A DNA stretch of 64,000 bases. Source: Salminus brasiliensis. Lineage: Eukaryota; Chordata; Actinopteri; Characiformes; Bryconidae. Numbering within the stretch: the first letter of the stretch is position 1; each line of letters begins with the position of its first letter. Under the pieces are notes generated by a model. The model did no database searches, was not told the DNA's origin, and saw only the letters and a program-made list of their open reading frames with translations. The stretch spans positions 99,124,059 to 99,188,058 of the forward strand of contig NC_132878.1 in assembly GCF_030463535.1 (NCBI RefSeq), in the 5' to 3' direction. Below are positions 28,303 through 42,900 of the stretch, piece by piece. A program made the translations under genes and the position numbers.

Positions 28303-28737
28303 ATACAGACAAAAGTATTGGGACACTGTTATGAAATCAAAGGCAAAAAATAAGCTCTACTGCTTCTGTTGGAGTAACTGTCTCTACTGTCCAGGGAAGT
28401 AGACTTTCTACTAGATTCTGGAGGAACATTGCTGTGAAGATTTGATTGCATTAAGAATGAGATCAGGATGTTGGTTGATGATCTCCACCCCACCTTATCA
28501 TGGAGCTCCTCCACCATCATTCCAGAGAACACAGTTCCTCCACTGCTCCACAGCTCCTCAATGCTGGGGGGCTTTATACCCCTCTAGCCCACGCCTGGCA
28601 TTAGGCAGCATGGAGCCAATAGGGTCATGATGTTGATCTGCTCCAGAGAGTCCTATTCTATTGGCAGTACTTCTTCTCTACAGGGACTAGACAAGCTGTG
28701 TGTGCATTTGCACATCTGTGTCAGTAATGGGTGCAAC
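28303..28737 (+). mobile_element. Tc1/mariner-type MITE, copy D
   Basis: Same orientation as copies A and E, with left terminus CAAAAGTATTGGGACAC near 28310. The right end is lost after GTGTCAGTAATGGGTGC. It lies about 440 bp upstream of the slc6a20 start codon. Confidence 0.85.
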
Positions 28738-28950
28738 AGACACTGCGAGACAAGCTTGGTTAAGATTTGGCTTAATAACTTAATAACTGTTTGTTTGTTT
28801 GTTTGTTTGTGTACTTTTCATTGTGCTGCACGACTGGTTTCAATGTCAACAAACTGTGAGACAGTAAAGCGTTATCTTATCTCGGCACTCTCTGCAGGAA
28901 CGGATCAGAGCGCACTCCTGTAAACATTCACCTGAATTACATAAATTCAG

Positions 28951-28998
28951 CCAATTAAAGCAGAGGCCCCGCCCCCTGAGCCGGAGCTTCAGTATAAC
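28951..28998 (+). promoter_or_regulatory. slc6a20: candidate slc6a20 core promoter
   Basis: CCAAT at 28951-28955, a GC box (GGCCCCGCCCCC) at about 28965-28976 and a TATA-like AGTATAACC at 28991-28999 line up about 180-230 bp before the ATG. The order CCAAT, GC box, TATA is classical, but the start site is inferred. Confidence 0.4.
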
Positions 28999-29178
28999 CC
29001 TCTCAGACTGGTTCATTCAGAGTCCACTGAGAGCTGCCTGTCCCTCTACCTCCCTCTTACACACCAGCCAGGAGTTCCACTGGAGGATTTGAGAGTTTTC
29101 TGACCAGACGGTCCAGACGGTCTGGGCGGTCCACCCCAAGCTGCGGTTCCTCCTGACCCGACTGAACTGGACTTGGGC

Positions 29179-32100
29179 ATGGAGAAGGAAAGCAGGCCGT
29201 CGTGGGATAACCCCATGCAGTTTGTCCTGGCGTGTGTTTCGTACGCTGTGGGTCTTGGGAATGTCTGGCGTTTTCCATATCTCTGCCAGATGCACGGAGG
29301 AGGTACGAGACTTCAATACTCAATTACTCAATTACTCAATTACTCAAATCCCTATATTCTAATACTTCATTGTGTTCTACTCAGTTCTATTCGTCTGAGC
29401 GTTTGTGCTGTTCAAGATCAGCAGTCTTTAAACAGTTCACAACAGTTCACCTGCTCCTGGTCCAGCGTTCCTCTTGAAATCAAGGGTCTTATCCAGGAGT
29501 CTGCCCCCCTTCACTGCAGAAACAGCCACCGCTCTTCTGAGAAGGCTCTAGATCTAGATGTGTGAACATTGCTGTGAAGATAATTAGATTGCACTTCGCC
29601 CCAAGAGAGTGAGAGCATCAGGGAGGTCAGGTTCTTATGCTGAACGATCAGTTCTGGCACTCCAACTCATCCCAAAGATCACTCCAGAGGAGCCCACAGC
29701 TCAATGCTGGGGGGCTTTATAGTAGCCCACGCTCGGCATTGGGTCATGTGATCACGGCTGCCTCATAGTGTCCCATTCCATTGGTCCAAGCTTTTCCATG
29801 TAGATTATGTAAGCTGCACGGATACTTTTGGACAGATAGTGTATTACGTATTAAGGATGGTGAAACTCCTGCTCTGATTGGTTCTGCTGGTGTGTTGAAG
29901 GTATCCTATGTTTAAAGAACAGTGTAACATTCATTTATGTCATTTATGCATTCAGTGGGTCTCTGAGTGTCGTGTTTCTATGTAGAACTGATAGGAGAAC
30001 CCTATTTCAAGGGTCTAGAAGAACTGTGTTGTTGACCAGTAAAGTCAAACTGAGTGTAGGTCCTCAGGGAACTCTGTGCTGTTGCTTTGGGATTGAACTG
30101 GTTCTAATGTCCGGTCTGTTGATCGTGGCATCGTGCTGTGGGAGGAGGTTCTAGGACTGGTTGTTATTTCTGAAGCCGAAAGACTGGCCAAATCTCCCAC
30201 GCGCCCCCTGTTGTGGATTAGACATGACCTGTTTGGTCCGGCCCAGTCCGAAATCTTGCTTCTCCGGTTACTCTGATTGGTGTTGACAGTTATGTTTTGT
30301 GGAGCAAAAACTGGGCTTTCACGCTCCACTCTCTAGTGAGCTCTGGTTCTACCAGCTCAAAAGATAGACCTCCTCTTTCACTCTTGGAAATCCTTGTTAC
30401 TGTTGACTGGATTAAACACTGATGTTCTCACATTTGTCCGTTTTTAAATGTTTACAGATATTATTGGACTTTTCTGTGTAGATCTACCAGTTGATGAAGT
30501 CTACACATCATCTCATTAAAGGGGTTCTAGACTGTAGAACCGTGTTTATTTTTTTGTCAAAGTTGAATAATGAGAGTTCAGAAGTTGGAAGTGAGAAACC
30601 GTGAACCTCAAACTCTGCTGTTCCTCCTCCAAAAGAACATCCAACAGAATCAGAACAGAGCTGGAAAACAGGCCAAATTCAGACCCCCAAAACTCTTACA
30701 TCACAGTCTGGATTCGCCCCACAGACAGAGAGTGGAGAGTGTTGGAGAGTGATCTGCATTATTAGGAGGTAAACATAGGAAATGGTTTGAATAGACATAC
30801 ATTTTAGTAGCTGATCATTAGTCAGTGATCAAAGTTTCTGATCATTAGTAGATCATTAAGGCTTCCTGGGTATGATCATACTCTGCTCGCTGCACTGGGG
30901 AAAGCCCACCTTGTGTGAACTCAGGCAGGTTGTTTTTAAGACCCAGGCGGGCAGCCAGAGTTATGAGATGCTCTCAGGTGAACATACGTTCCACACTAAG
31001 TCTTTGTTGAATAACCTCCAACACCAGGAACTACACCGATCAGCCAGAATATTAATACCACTTACCTAATAATGAGCTTTTCACTGTATGTCTGTGCGGC
31101 TGTAGTTCCTGGGGGGTGTGAGAGGGGTGTGTGAGGGGGTGAGGGGGTGAGGGGTGTGGGGGGTGTGGGGGGTGAGGGGTGTGAGGGGTGTGGGGGGTGA
31201 GGGGTGTGAGGGGGTGAGGGGTGAGGGGTGAGGGGGGTGAAGGGTGTGAGGGGTGTGAGGGGTGTGAGGGGGGTGAGGGGGTGAGGGGGGTGAAGGGTGT
31301 GAGGGGGTGAGGGGTGTGAGGGGGTGAGGGGTGTGAGGGGGTGAAGGTGAGGGGGTGAGGGGTGAGGCTCTGCTGTTCACTCTGTGTTTGTATTCTCGGC
31401 AGCTCACTCTGAAAAACTCTGCTTCAAGCCTCTTTCTCTAATCAGATTAGTGACGAATGCAGAGTTCCTGATTTTCAAGACTATAATCTGCTGTTTTTGT
31501 GAAAACTGGCCCTCACTGGCCACTTTAATGGAAACCTCTACTTTGTACTTCCACTCTCTGGCCACTTAACAGTTCTGGTGGTCTAGACTTTTATCAATAA
31601 GTTATAAATAGTTCTGATCAGAGGAGGACGGGTCGGGTCCCTCTTGTTCCTCCCGAGGTTTCTTCCTCCAGCTCTGAGGGAGGTTCTCCTGCATGGTGGT
31701 ATTTGGCTGCTCACTGGGGTCTTAGGTTTTCATGTCTTCTTATGTTGTTGATTTCTTGTCCTTTTCCTGATTAGTAATGGAATCACCTACTGTATACTTC
31801 CACTCACTGGCCACTTTATTAGAAACACCTACCTTGTGCTTTGGCCAGATTCCCAGAGTCAGACTAAGTCTAAATTTAAACCAGAAAGAGCTTCAATCCA
31901 TGGTTCCCCTTTTGCTCCGCAGTTTAAGACTGGTCTTAATCCACGTCTGGGAAACTGGCCCGTAGTGTGTGTTCTGTACAGGAACAGTAGGAGTCTGTGT
32001 TCTGGGTCAGTGGCTGGGTCAGGCATTCTCTGCTTCTCTGGAGGGGTGGGGGGTGTTTATGTGATTCACTGTTCACCCAGTGTCTATCCAGACACGAACT

Positions 32101-33774
32101 CTACTGCCACTCATTAAACCACCTGAACTCTCTAAGCAGCTGCTGAGCTCTCTGAACATAACATAACTGATGACCACAGGGCAGGAGAAGACTAGAAGAA
32201 GACTATATTTCCAAAAGTATTCACTCACCCGTCCAAATCGTTGAATCAATTCCATGGGCTCAGGTGTATAAACCCGAGCACCCAGGCCTGCAGACGGCCT
32301 CTACACACATGAGTGAAAGAATGGGTCGCTCTCAGGAGCTCAGTGAACTCCAGCGTGGGACCGTGATCGGACACCATCTGTGCAACAAGTCCAGTCGTGA
32401 AATTTCCTCCCTACTAAATATCCCACAGTCAGCGCTATTCTAACACAGTGGAAGAGGTGGGGAGCGACAGCAGCTCAGCCACGAAGCGGTCAGCCAAACG
32501 ACAGAGCGGGGTCAGCGGTTGCTGAGGAGCATTGTGAGCAGAGGTTGACGGCTTTCTGCAGAGTCGACCGCTACAGACCTCCAAACTTCACGTAGCTTCA
32601 GATCAGCTCAGGAACAGAGAGAGTAGAGCGCTTCAGGGGATGGGTTTCCACGGCCGAGCAGCTGCATCCAAGCCTTACATTAACGAGCGCAATGCAAAGT
32701 GTCGGCTGCAGGGTAAAGCTGGCCGCCACTGGACACAGGCGGGTTTTCTGGAGTGACCAATTACATCTCCGTATGGCAAACTGATGGATGAGACTGGTTT
32801 TGCGGTTGCCAGGGAAACGGTACTTGTCTGACTGCATTGTGCCGAGTGTAAAGTTTGGTGGAGGGGGGATCATGGTGTGGGGGTGTTTTTCAGCAGTTGG
32901 GTTCGGCCCCTTAGTTCCAGTGAAAGGAAATTTATATTTAAGGTATTTAGCAGACGCTCTTATCCAGAGCGACTTACAAAAGTGTTAAGAAATCTTAATA
33001 CTTCAGCAGAGCGAGAGATTTTGGTCAGTTTCATTCTCCCAACTTTGCGGGAACAGTTTTGGGGACGGCCCCTTCCTGTTCCAACATGACTGTGCACCAG
33101 TGAAAAATAGATCTTCAGAAAGATTGATCAGACTCTGGAGAGGTGGAGCACTGTTCTACTGTGCAGCGACTCATAGAAGAATCTTCAGAAAAAGATTTTT
33201 AATAATTTATTATTGAATTAATTAATAATGAAGAACACTTCTGTTAACTGTAACTAATTAATTACATTAGCAACTGAGAAAACAAGCTTTTCTAATGATG
33301 AGTATGAACAAGCCACAGCCCTAACAGGCTGATTAAGTGACCAAGAGCTGACGTTCAGCGCTCTTAACTGTTTATATAGTTAGTCTAACAGAGCACACCT
33401 GGTCAACAAAGAACACCTGTCACACCTGATTCATGCTCTAGTAATTCTGCTCACTGGTGACTTCAAACTAAAGCAAATTCTGATCTGATGTCTATAACTC
33501 ATTCTTGAATCTCAAACCTACATGTCTTTATTGTAGAGCAATAGCAAGACAGCCATCCTTACCATCCCTACAATTACTAACACAGGTATCAATGTGAGTG
33601 CAAACATATATAGAATATATATACAACAGTTATAGATTATATACTCAGAAAAGCTCACAATAAATACAGTATAAGTGTGCTATACAAAACACACACACAC
33701 ATATATACAAAAATTTACATGATAAAACACAATACAACTGTGGTATACAATACAGAATATAGAAACACTAAATA

Positions 33775-33833
<59 letters not shown>

Positions 33834-33893
33834 ATGTGTGTGTGTGTATATTTATATATATATACATTCATATACATATATATGCACAAAAAG

Positions 33894-33949
<56 letters not shown>

Positions 33950-36900
33950 TTATAACATACACTACAGCTTCAGTCTTTCACTGTAGCTTCAGTACATGTA
34001 TAGACATTGTGAAAACCACCAGCCTCTGAAAGGGACGGGTAAGATCCCCGCTGAGGAACTGCACTGCTCCACATGGAGATTAAACGTGACGTTCATTCTC
34101 TGGAAGACCTGGAAGTTAATGAAGAGGCAGACTGACTATAATTTAAGTTAATCAGTAACTGCGTGGTGTGAAGTCACTCTGCTGTTCCCCCTCATTACAG
34201 AAGGTTTGCCTGTTTCTCAGGTGTGTTTACGCGTCCTTCTCATTTCTGACCTGTAGGTGGCTTCATTATCCCCTACCTGGTAATGCTGTTTCTGGAGGGC
34301 ATTCCTCTGTTCTACATGGAGCTGGCCATTGGGCAGAGGATGCGTTTAGGCAGCATCGGAGCCTGGAACGCCATCAACCCTTACCTGGGTGGAGTAGGTG
34401 AGTTTATTTAATGTCCACACAGTGATCATATTCCCTAATAAATGTATAATAATAATAATAAATGCAGATACACCAGGCCTTGAATTATAACACACGGAGG
34501 AATCAATGATATTATGTGCAGAATTAAATCTGTGTATTATGAAACGCTTCTTCATGTATTGTGACTGTCTTGTAATATTACCCACCTGTAAATGACACCT
34601 CCTCACTACTAATAGTAAACCACCATGAAAATTTCACTATTATGAATTATTAAATACTTTTTAATTAACAGAAGGAATTCTTAGAAAACTCCTGTATAGT
34701 TTTGGTGGGAAATGGTTGAAACCCTGTTTTATCCAGCTTCCTCCTCTGCTTCCCGCAGGCATTGCCAGTGTTGTGACCTCTCTGTATCTCTGTCTGTATT
34801 ACAATGTGATTAATGCCTGGAGCTTCTGGTATCTCTTCCATTCATTCCAGGTTGGTGTTTCTGTAGGAAAATGGAATTTACTGAAATATTTTCAAATATA
34901 TTTTTAATGTCTGGTTAACTTATTACCTGTGGGTTTGTTTACAGGCTGTGTTGCCATGGTCGCAGTGTCCACTAAACAGTAACCGGACAGCGTATGTGGA
35001 GGAGTGCGAGGTCGCCACCCCTACACAGTATTTCTTTTTTCGGGAAACGCTGAACATCTCGCCGTCCATTGAGGAGAATGGGGGCATTCACATGGGCCAG
35101 GCGCTGTGTCTGCTGTTAGCCTGGCTAATCGTTTACCTTTTCATCGTCAGAGGCGTCAAATCCACAGGAAAAGTAAAGAAACCCTTTGATCAGAGACAGA
35201 TCTGTTACACAGCATTAACATCTACACTTAGATTCCTGGAGAACTCAAAGGGATAAAGGTCTGCAGTCGTTAAGTGTTAAATCCACTTCAGTCTCACCTT
35301 TTGCTAAATCTGCTTTCTGTCCCCTGCACGTCTCCCACCTTTTAAAAAAAACTGCTCTTTTTTAACTAAAAACGACTCTACTAATACAGAAAAGCTATAT
35401 TAACCAATAAACTGCTCTAAAAAAACTGCTCTACTAACTAAAAACGGCACTACAAGTGCAAAACTGCTCTATTAGCAAAAACTGCTCTGCTTAGAAAAAC
35501 TGTGCTCTAACAGAAACTGCTCTACTAATGCAACTAACTTCTCTACTGTGCTACTGACCAAAAGCTGCTGTTTTAACTAACTGCTCTACTGTGCTACTGA
35601 CCAAAAGCTGCTGTTTTAACTAACTGCTCTACTGTGCTACTGACCAAAAGCTGCTGTTTTAACTAACTGCTCTACTGTGCTACTGACCAAAAGCTGCTGT
35701 TTTAACTAACTGCTCTACTAACAAAAACTGGTCTGTTATCCAAAAAATGTTCTACTAACAAAAACTGCTCTATTAATACAATATTGTCCTTTGGGTGGGC
35801 TTTGGCAAAAGTGGGTGGGCGCATACTTTCTTCCACAAATGTTAATCCTGACTGTATTTGACTGCATACAAAATCCTACAGTAACAGTACTGTAAGTCTT
35901 TGTACATTAGTCAGAGAAGCCTGTGTAGAGAAGCCTGTTCTGAGCTGATATAATCACACACTACATCAGTTCTTCACTTTAGACTAAATACTAAAGCAAG
36001 ATGTTGGCCAAATCAATCAAATGCTGAAAACATAAAAGCTAACAAGGACATTTAAACCTTAAATCTTAGGATGCATACAGCGTTCTGTTCTGTAGGCTCA
36101 TCTACATCACATGTCAGAGGGGTCAGGGTTTCACTGAAGAACAGCCTAAAGTTATTGTTCCTGGGAACGACTGTAGTCTAGGTAATGTCCATAATCTGTT
36201 GCTGGCTTGTTGCCAGAAGGTTGCGCTGGCACATTTGATCAAATTGCTATGGCAGTGGCCTCCCTGTCACAGCCTCGTTCATGCTTTATGCAGGCCTGGC
36301 TTGTTGAAGCTGTAGCCCTGAGGTCCTCCATAGCAACTGCAAATAAGCCGTTGCTCTCTTGGTGTTGAAGTTCCTCAGCGTTCTGGCTGATGAGTGGACT
36401 GACATGCAGCAAAAGCAAATTTACTCAGGCTGACCAAACGTCCTCTTTTTGAGATGTAGAAACTGTGTAAAATGTTCATGCTGATTTAAGTCCCTCCTTC
36501 TCACCCACCCTGATGGGTCTTCACTGGCCTGCAAGCAACTCCTGCTCAAACTGTGTCCCACCACTGCTGACCAATCACAGGCTAAAAACCCCAAACACAA
36601 AGCAGTGGAATCAAGTGGACTCACTCGGAGAGTCCAGGTTATGGCAACTGACTATATAATAATAACAACAACAACAATAATAATAACAACAATAACAACA
36701 ACAACAACAACAACAATAATAATAATAATAATAATTATTATTATTATAAATAATTATTATTATTTCATTGGAATAAATCTGTTATGTAAACCTGTACCGC
36801 CTCTGTATGACCGTTCGCTTCCATACACATGCAGATTCAGCTACTTCCTTCACACTTTGATCTTTGGCCACGCCCAAATGCAGTCACTCCTTTTAGCCAA

Positions 36901-39900
36901 TCATTAACATCTGCTTTGTGACCCATTTTCCACACATCCAGCGAGACCCTCACTGCAGTGTACAACCTATTCACAATGTCTCACACCCCACAGGTTTTTA
37001 TAGCCCAAGCATATCTTGTGCAGCGCCATCTGCAGGCAGGGTGCTACTTCTCTGTCTGGAGATATGTATCTCAAATATGAATGAATGTGTTGTGACTGAG
37101 GAAGCTGTGGAAGTTTGTGGCTTATGGTGTTGTGTGATTGTAGGGTGAGCATGTTGAGCAAGACTCTGGGGTATCCACCATTGTTAGGATGTTGTGGCTG
37201 GGGGGCTTCAAATGATCAAAGTTGTGAGACCATGGTAATGTTGTGTGTAGGAGTGAGTTAATACCTCTAAAATCCATGTTAATGAAAATGATCACAACCA
37301 TTCAGAGGAGACCGGACTGCAGCTTGCTCTTGTTTAACCGTTGGAGCCATGGTTCTCAAAAATGGGTTTGGGGAACCCCAGGGGACCATGATATACAGCC
37401 AGGGGTCCACGATTTCCTGAGCCAGTATAAACTTGAACCAAATGGAACAAGGGCTTGTTGAAAGTGGTTGCCTTGGTGCTGCTAAACAGTTCTTATAGCA
37501 TCCCTGGTTTTTGCGCTGAGGTTGACAGGTGGTTGCTAGGGTGCTGCTAAGCAGTTGCTTTGGTATCTCACATGGTTGCAATGGTGTTGCTAGTGTGCTA
37601 GCATCAAGATAATGTAGGAAATACAAAAGTATTGGGACACCTGCTCATTCACTGTTTCTTCTGAAATCAGGAGTATTAAAGAGCTGATTCTGCTTCTGTT
37701 GGGGTAACTGTCTCTCCTGTCCAGAGAAGAAGGCTTTCTACTAGATTCTGGAGGAGGAGCATTGCTGTGAGGATTTGATTGCATTTAGCGACAAGAGCAT
37801 TAGTGAGGGATAGAAGATCATCACTGCATGACATCCTCAACTTTCCAACTCATCCAAAAGTACTGGATGGAGCTCCTCCACCATCATTCCAGAGAACACA
37901 GTGCTTCCACTGCTCCACAGCTCCTCAATGTTGGGGGGCTTTATACCCCTCTAGCCCACGTCTGGCATTAGGCAGCATGGAGCCAATAGCTCCAGATAGT
38001 CCTATTCTATTGGCAGTACTTCTCTACAGGGACTAGACAAGCTGTGTGTGCATTTGCACATCTGTGTCAGCAATGGATGCATTTATTAGAAGGGTATCCA
38101 CAGACATTTGGACATGTAGTGTAGCAGACAACAGTTTGCTGAGAAGGAAAAGAGGAATATTATAAATGAATAATATTTATGAGTGAATGTGTTGGGGTCT
38201 GTGGAATATCACAGTAAGGAGTCATTAACAACGTGTCTGAGCGGACGGCTAACGGAGGACAATTAAACAAAGATTAATTTCGGAAGCTTTGGACCCCTGG
38301 TGGAACACATACCACAGTTTGGGAACCACTGGATTACAGTAATTCCCTTCCTGCTAAACATCTCAGCAGACTTCAGTGTGTTCTTAAACACCACAGAGTC
38401 AGAGCTGCATCTTCAGTCCTGTCTCCGTCTCTCAGACCCTAATTTAATCCAGTCTAATCTGCTCACTCCTCACTGCTGTGGCACCCAGGCACTGAACTTA
38501 CAGCCTTCAGACCTGAACCCAGCTGCTCCCAGCACTTCTCCTCTACCTGCTTATTATTGGAATTCTCAAAGACATGAAAGAATACATGTGTAGTTAGGAG
38601 AGGCAGGTTTGGGTTATATCACTTAGGGCTGCACTGATATATCATGTGTTATGGGTGATTTCTAGGCATCACAGATTTCTTCATGTCATTGGAGGTATAT
38701 CTCTCTGTGTGTGTGGTTTAACCCCTCTGTACCCCAGCCTTATTATTGAGCCTACTATTCAGTGCATACTAATTATGTAGTATCTACTAACTATTCAATA
38801 AGTAGTAATTATTCAGTATCTACTGAGTATTATCTACTAATACAATAAGTATAATTTATCCAAGAACTATTAACAAGACATTAACCTCCAGTGCTAGTTA
38901 GTGGGCTATTAGCTTCTATTGCTTGTTAGCTCCATTAGCCTTGTAGCTCCAGTGCTACAGGCTATCATGTTGCAATGTTTTCACTGCTGTATAAAAGATG
39001 GGTGGAGCTTTGGGTTCTGATTGGATGTGCTGTGTTTTTTTTCCCGATGGTATTTCTGGTTGTTGCTAGGCTGTTGGTAGGTGGTTGCTATATCATGTGG
39101 TTGCTAAGGTGATGCTAAGTTGTGGGATCTAGGGTGTTGATATGGTATGCCTGGAGGTTTTACGCTATCGTGTTTTTCCTGCTGTAGAAAAGATGGACTT
39201 TGGTTCTTGTTGGATGCGCTGTGTTTTTTTTCTGAGTGAGCACGAGTGTGAGCGCGAGTAGTGTAGTATTTGAGTGTTTTATCCAATCAGAGAGAGAGAG
39301 AGTAGAGGCAGTGCTGTGTGGCTGATGGTTCTGTTCAGGTGGTTGTTGATCAGAAGGAGGAGTTTCGGACTCTTCAGTACTGATCAGTAAAAACAGAGAC
39401 ATCAGACCTGCTCGTCGGTGAAAACGAACCTGACAAGTTGTAATCGGTTTTGATTGGATGCTGAATGATTCATCTCTGATCTCCAGGTTGTGTATTTTAC
39501 CGCCACTTTCCCTTACGTGGTCCTCCTCATCTACCTGATCCGCGGGGTCACCTTACACGGAGCTCTAAACGGAGTGAAGTACATGTTCACACCTAAGGTA
39601 CAAAACATCAAAAACACTGTAGATATAAAACACTTTTTTTGGATGGAGCTCCGCCGTCAGTCCAGACAACCCCTCAGCCCAATGCTTGTGTTTCTGTAGC
39701 TGGAGCAACTGGTGAATCCTCAGACATGGATCAACGCTGCCACTCAGATCTTCTTCTCTCTGGGACTCGGCTTCGGCTCCCTCATCGCCTTTGCCAGCTA
39801 CAACCATCACAACAATAACTTTGAGAACCAGGCCATCGCCGTGTCCCTCATTAACAGCGGCACCTCCATCTTCGCCAGCATCGTCACCTTCTCCATCTAC

Positions 39901-42900
39901 GGCTTCAAGGCCACCTTCAACTATGAGAGCTGCTTGGAGAGGTGAGAGTACTGATCAGACAGGTAATTAGATGTGTGATATCTGAACCCTGTGTTTTATT
40001 TCGGTCGGTTTAGACCCAGTCTGTGTTAGATTCTGCTTAAGCAGTAATGCTGAAACTCCAGCTATGAGCTTAGTGAGTGACCCACAGCTACTGCAGTATG
40101 GAGTAACACACCTGTACCTACACACCACATCAGTGATCTCCAGAATGGTATATTTACAGTCTTAGCTTGTAATAATAATAATAATAATAATAAAAATAAT
40201 TATTATTATTATTATAATTATTATTATTATAACTTAAATAATTACATAATTACAAAACCACCTGGAAACATCATATTTGACCTTCTGACCATTTATTAAA
40301 ACAAAAACAAACTTTGCATATCAGACTTTTATTTTGTATTCTATGTGATACAAGTGAGTTTTTTACAATTCATGAATTAATTATATTGCATTTCATTATT
40401 TCATATAGAACACATTCATACTCTGAGTCTTTAACATTATACTAGAGTTAGGGATAGTTATATAATACACTGCTCAAAAAAAAGGAACACTCAAATAACA
40501 CATCCTAGATCTGAATGAATGAAATATTCTCATTGAAGACTTTGTTCTGTACAAAGTTAAATGTGCTGACAACAAAATCACACAAAAATCATCAATGGAA
40601 ATCAAATTTATTAACCAATGGAGGCCTGGATTTGGAGTCACACGCAAAATAAAAAAAACACACTACAGGTTGATCCAACTCTGATGTAATGTCCCTAAAA
40701 CAAGTCAGAATGAGGCTCAGTATTGTGCGTGGCCTCCACATGCCTGTATGACCTCCCTGCAACGCCTGTGCATGCTCCTGATGAGGATCTCCTCCCAGAC
40801 CTGGACTAAAGCATCCGCCAACTCCTGGACAGTCTGTGGTGCAACGTGACGTTGGATGGAGCGAGACATGATGTCCCAGATGTGCTCAATTGGATTCAGG
40901 TCTGGGGAACAGGCGGGACAGTCCATAGCTTCAATACCTTCATCTCGCAGGAACTGCTGACACAGTCCAGCCACATGAGGTCTAGCATTGTCCTGCATTA
41001 GGAGGAACCCAGGGCCAACCGCACCAGCATATGGTCTCACAAGGGGTCTGAGGATCTCATCTCGGTACCTAATGGCAGTCAGGCTACCTCTGGCGAGCAC
41101 ATGGAGGGCTGTGTGGCCCTCCAAAGAAATGCCACCCCACACCATTACTGACCCACTGCCAAACCGGTCATGCTGAAGGATGTTGCAGGCAGCAGATCGC
41201 TCTCCACAGCGTCTCCAGTCTCTGTCACGTCTGTCACATGTGCTCAGTGTGAACCTGCCTTCATCTGTGAAGAGCACAGGCCGCCAGTGTTTGCCCATCC
41301 TGGTGTTCTCTGACAAATGCCAAGCGTGTGAGCACAACCCCCATCTGTGGACGCCGGGCCCTCATACCATCCTCATGGAGTCGGTTTCTAACCATTAGTA
41401 CAGACACATGCACATTTGTGGCCTGCTGGAGGTCATTTGTTGTTTTGCTGAGGTATGGAGGTACATAAACACTCACTGTGATCTTCAGGCTGGTCCTAAA
41501 GAGTGCTCAGGGTGGTGTGTGGAATTGTCAGGGTGGTACAGAAGGCTGTGTAGGAATCTGAAGGTTAGGATGGAATGTGTGGGTGAGGAGAATTACGGCT
41601 AAGCTCTGTTGGTTCAGGGAGTGACTTAAATCTCCTCAGGTATTTCAATCCTAAAGTGGAGTTCGGCTCGGGGGGGCTGTTTGTTTGCGAGTCTGACTGC
41701 GGTGTGTACTTCACTCAGTGCAGTCCACAGTCGTTCCATCTTTTAGTTATTCAGAATTATTTAACATTTTGTTTTATTAATGTAATTATTACTGTTTATT
41801 ATTATCTTTGTTATCTCTACTTTATCTTAATTTGTTGTACCATAGCAACCACAGCAACACTATAGCAGCCACCTAGCAACCACCTAGCAACACCACATTT
41901 ACCACATGGCACATTTACATTTACATTTATGGCATTTAGCAGACGCTCTTATCCAGAGTGACTTACAAGGTAACTCGTATTACAGAGGTGGGCCAATGTA
42001 GTGTTAGGAGTCTTGCCCAAGGACTCTTATTGGTGTAGCATAGCATAGTCACCCAGACCGGGAATCGAACCCTGGTCTCCCACATGGTGTGGTAGCTCAG
42101 TGGCACGTAGTGGTGTTATCTGGTATTACAAGCCACTGCCATGGCAATACCATAGCAACCAACTAGAAACCAAAATCTGAATCTCTACCAGCAAAAATCT
42201 GCAATTTCCTTCCAGTCATTCCATGAAACTAAGCTGAGCTGCTGGACCGTCTGGGCCTGACCGTCCCCCGTGCATGTGAAAGACTGTGAAAGCTGTGTCT
42301 GACAGTCTGTATTGTCACAGCAGTGATTTCTGACTTCTCTCCCAGTAAAACCATTAGTCTTGTTTAAATCGGAATTTCTTTGCAGTATCTGAGGACTGGA
42401 AACGCTGAAACTCCTCTGTTGTTTTGAGCGCTGTGCATTTCTGCAGGAAACTCTAAACTCAGTGGTTTGAACAATGAAATGAAAATGTTAGAATAGTAGA
42501 ATCGGTTAAACTGATCATGCGGTCTCTTATTTTTTTATTGGTTCTCCTGTTCTGCAGGATGAACAAGCTGCTAATCAACACGTTTGATCTGGCTGAAGAT
42601 GCCATCCCTAACGAGAACATCAGCTTCTGGATCTCGGAGCTGAACCGCACACGCCCGGAGCAGTTCGCTCCCATTTCCTCCAGAGTGGAGCTCTGCAGCC
42701 TGGAGGCGGAATTAGACACGGTACGGACCTGCTGCCCTCCTGACCCCCACAGAGCTGCGGGAGCATGGTGGGCAGTGTTTCAGGGTTGTAGAACCTCTGA
42801 GAAAATGATAAGATCCCATTTTAGTGTTAAGGTCATTTCAACCTTTTAAAGCCTGAACCACCAAATAATTGCCAGAAATTTGTATTTATGTACAACTGGA

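Noticed and set aside
33677-33943. 88-codon YIYIY frame
   Set aside because: AT/CT microsatellite artefact.
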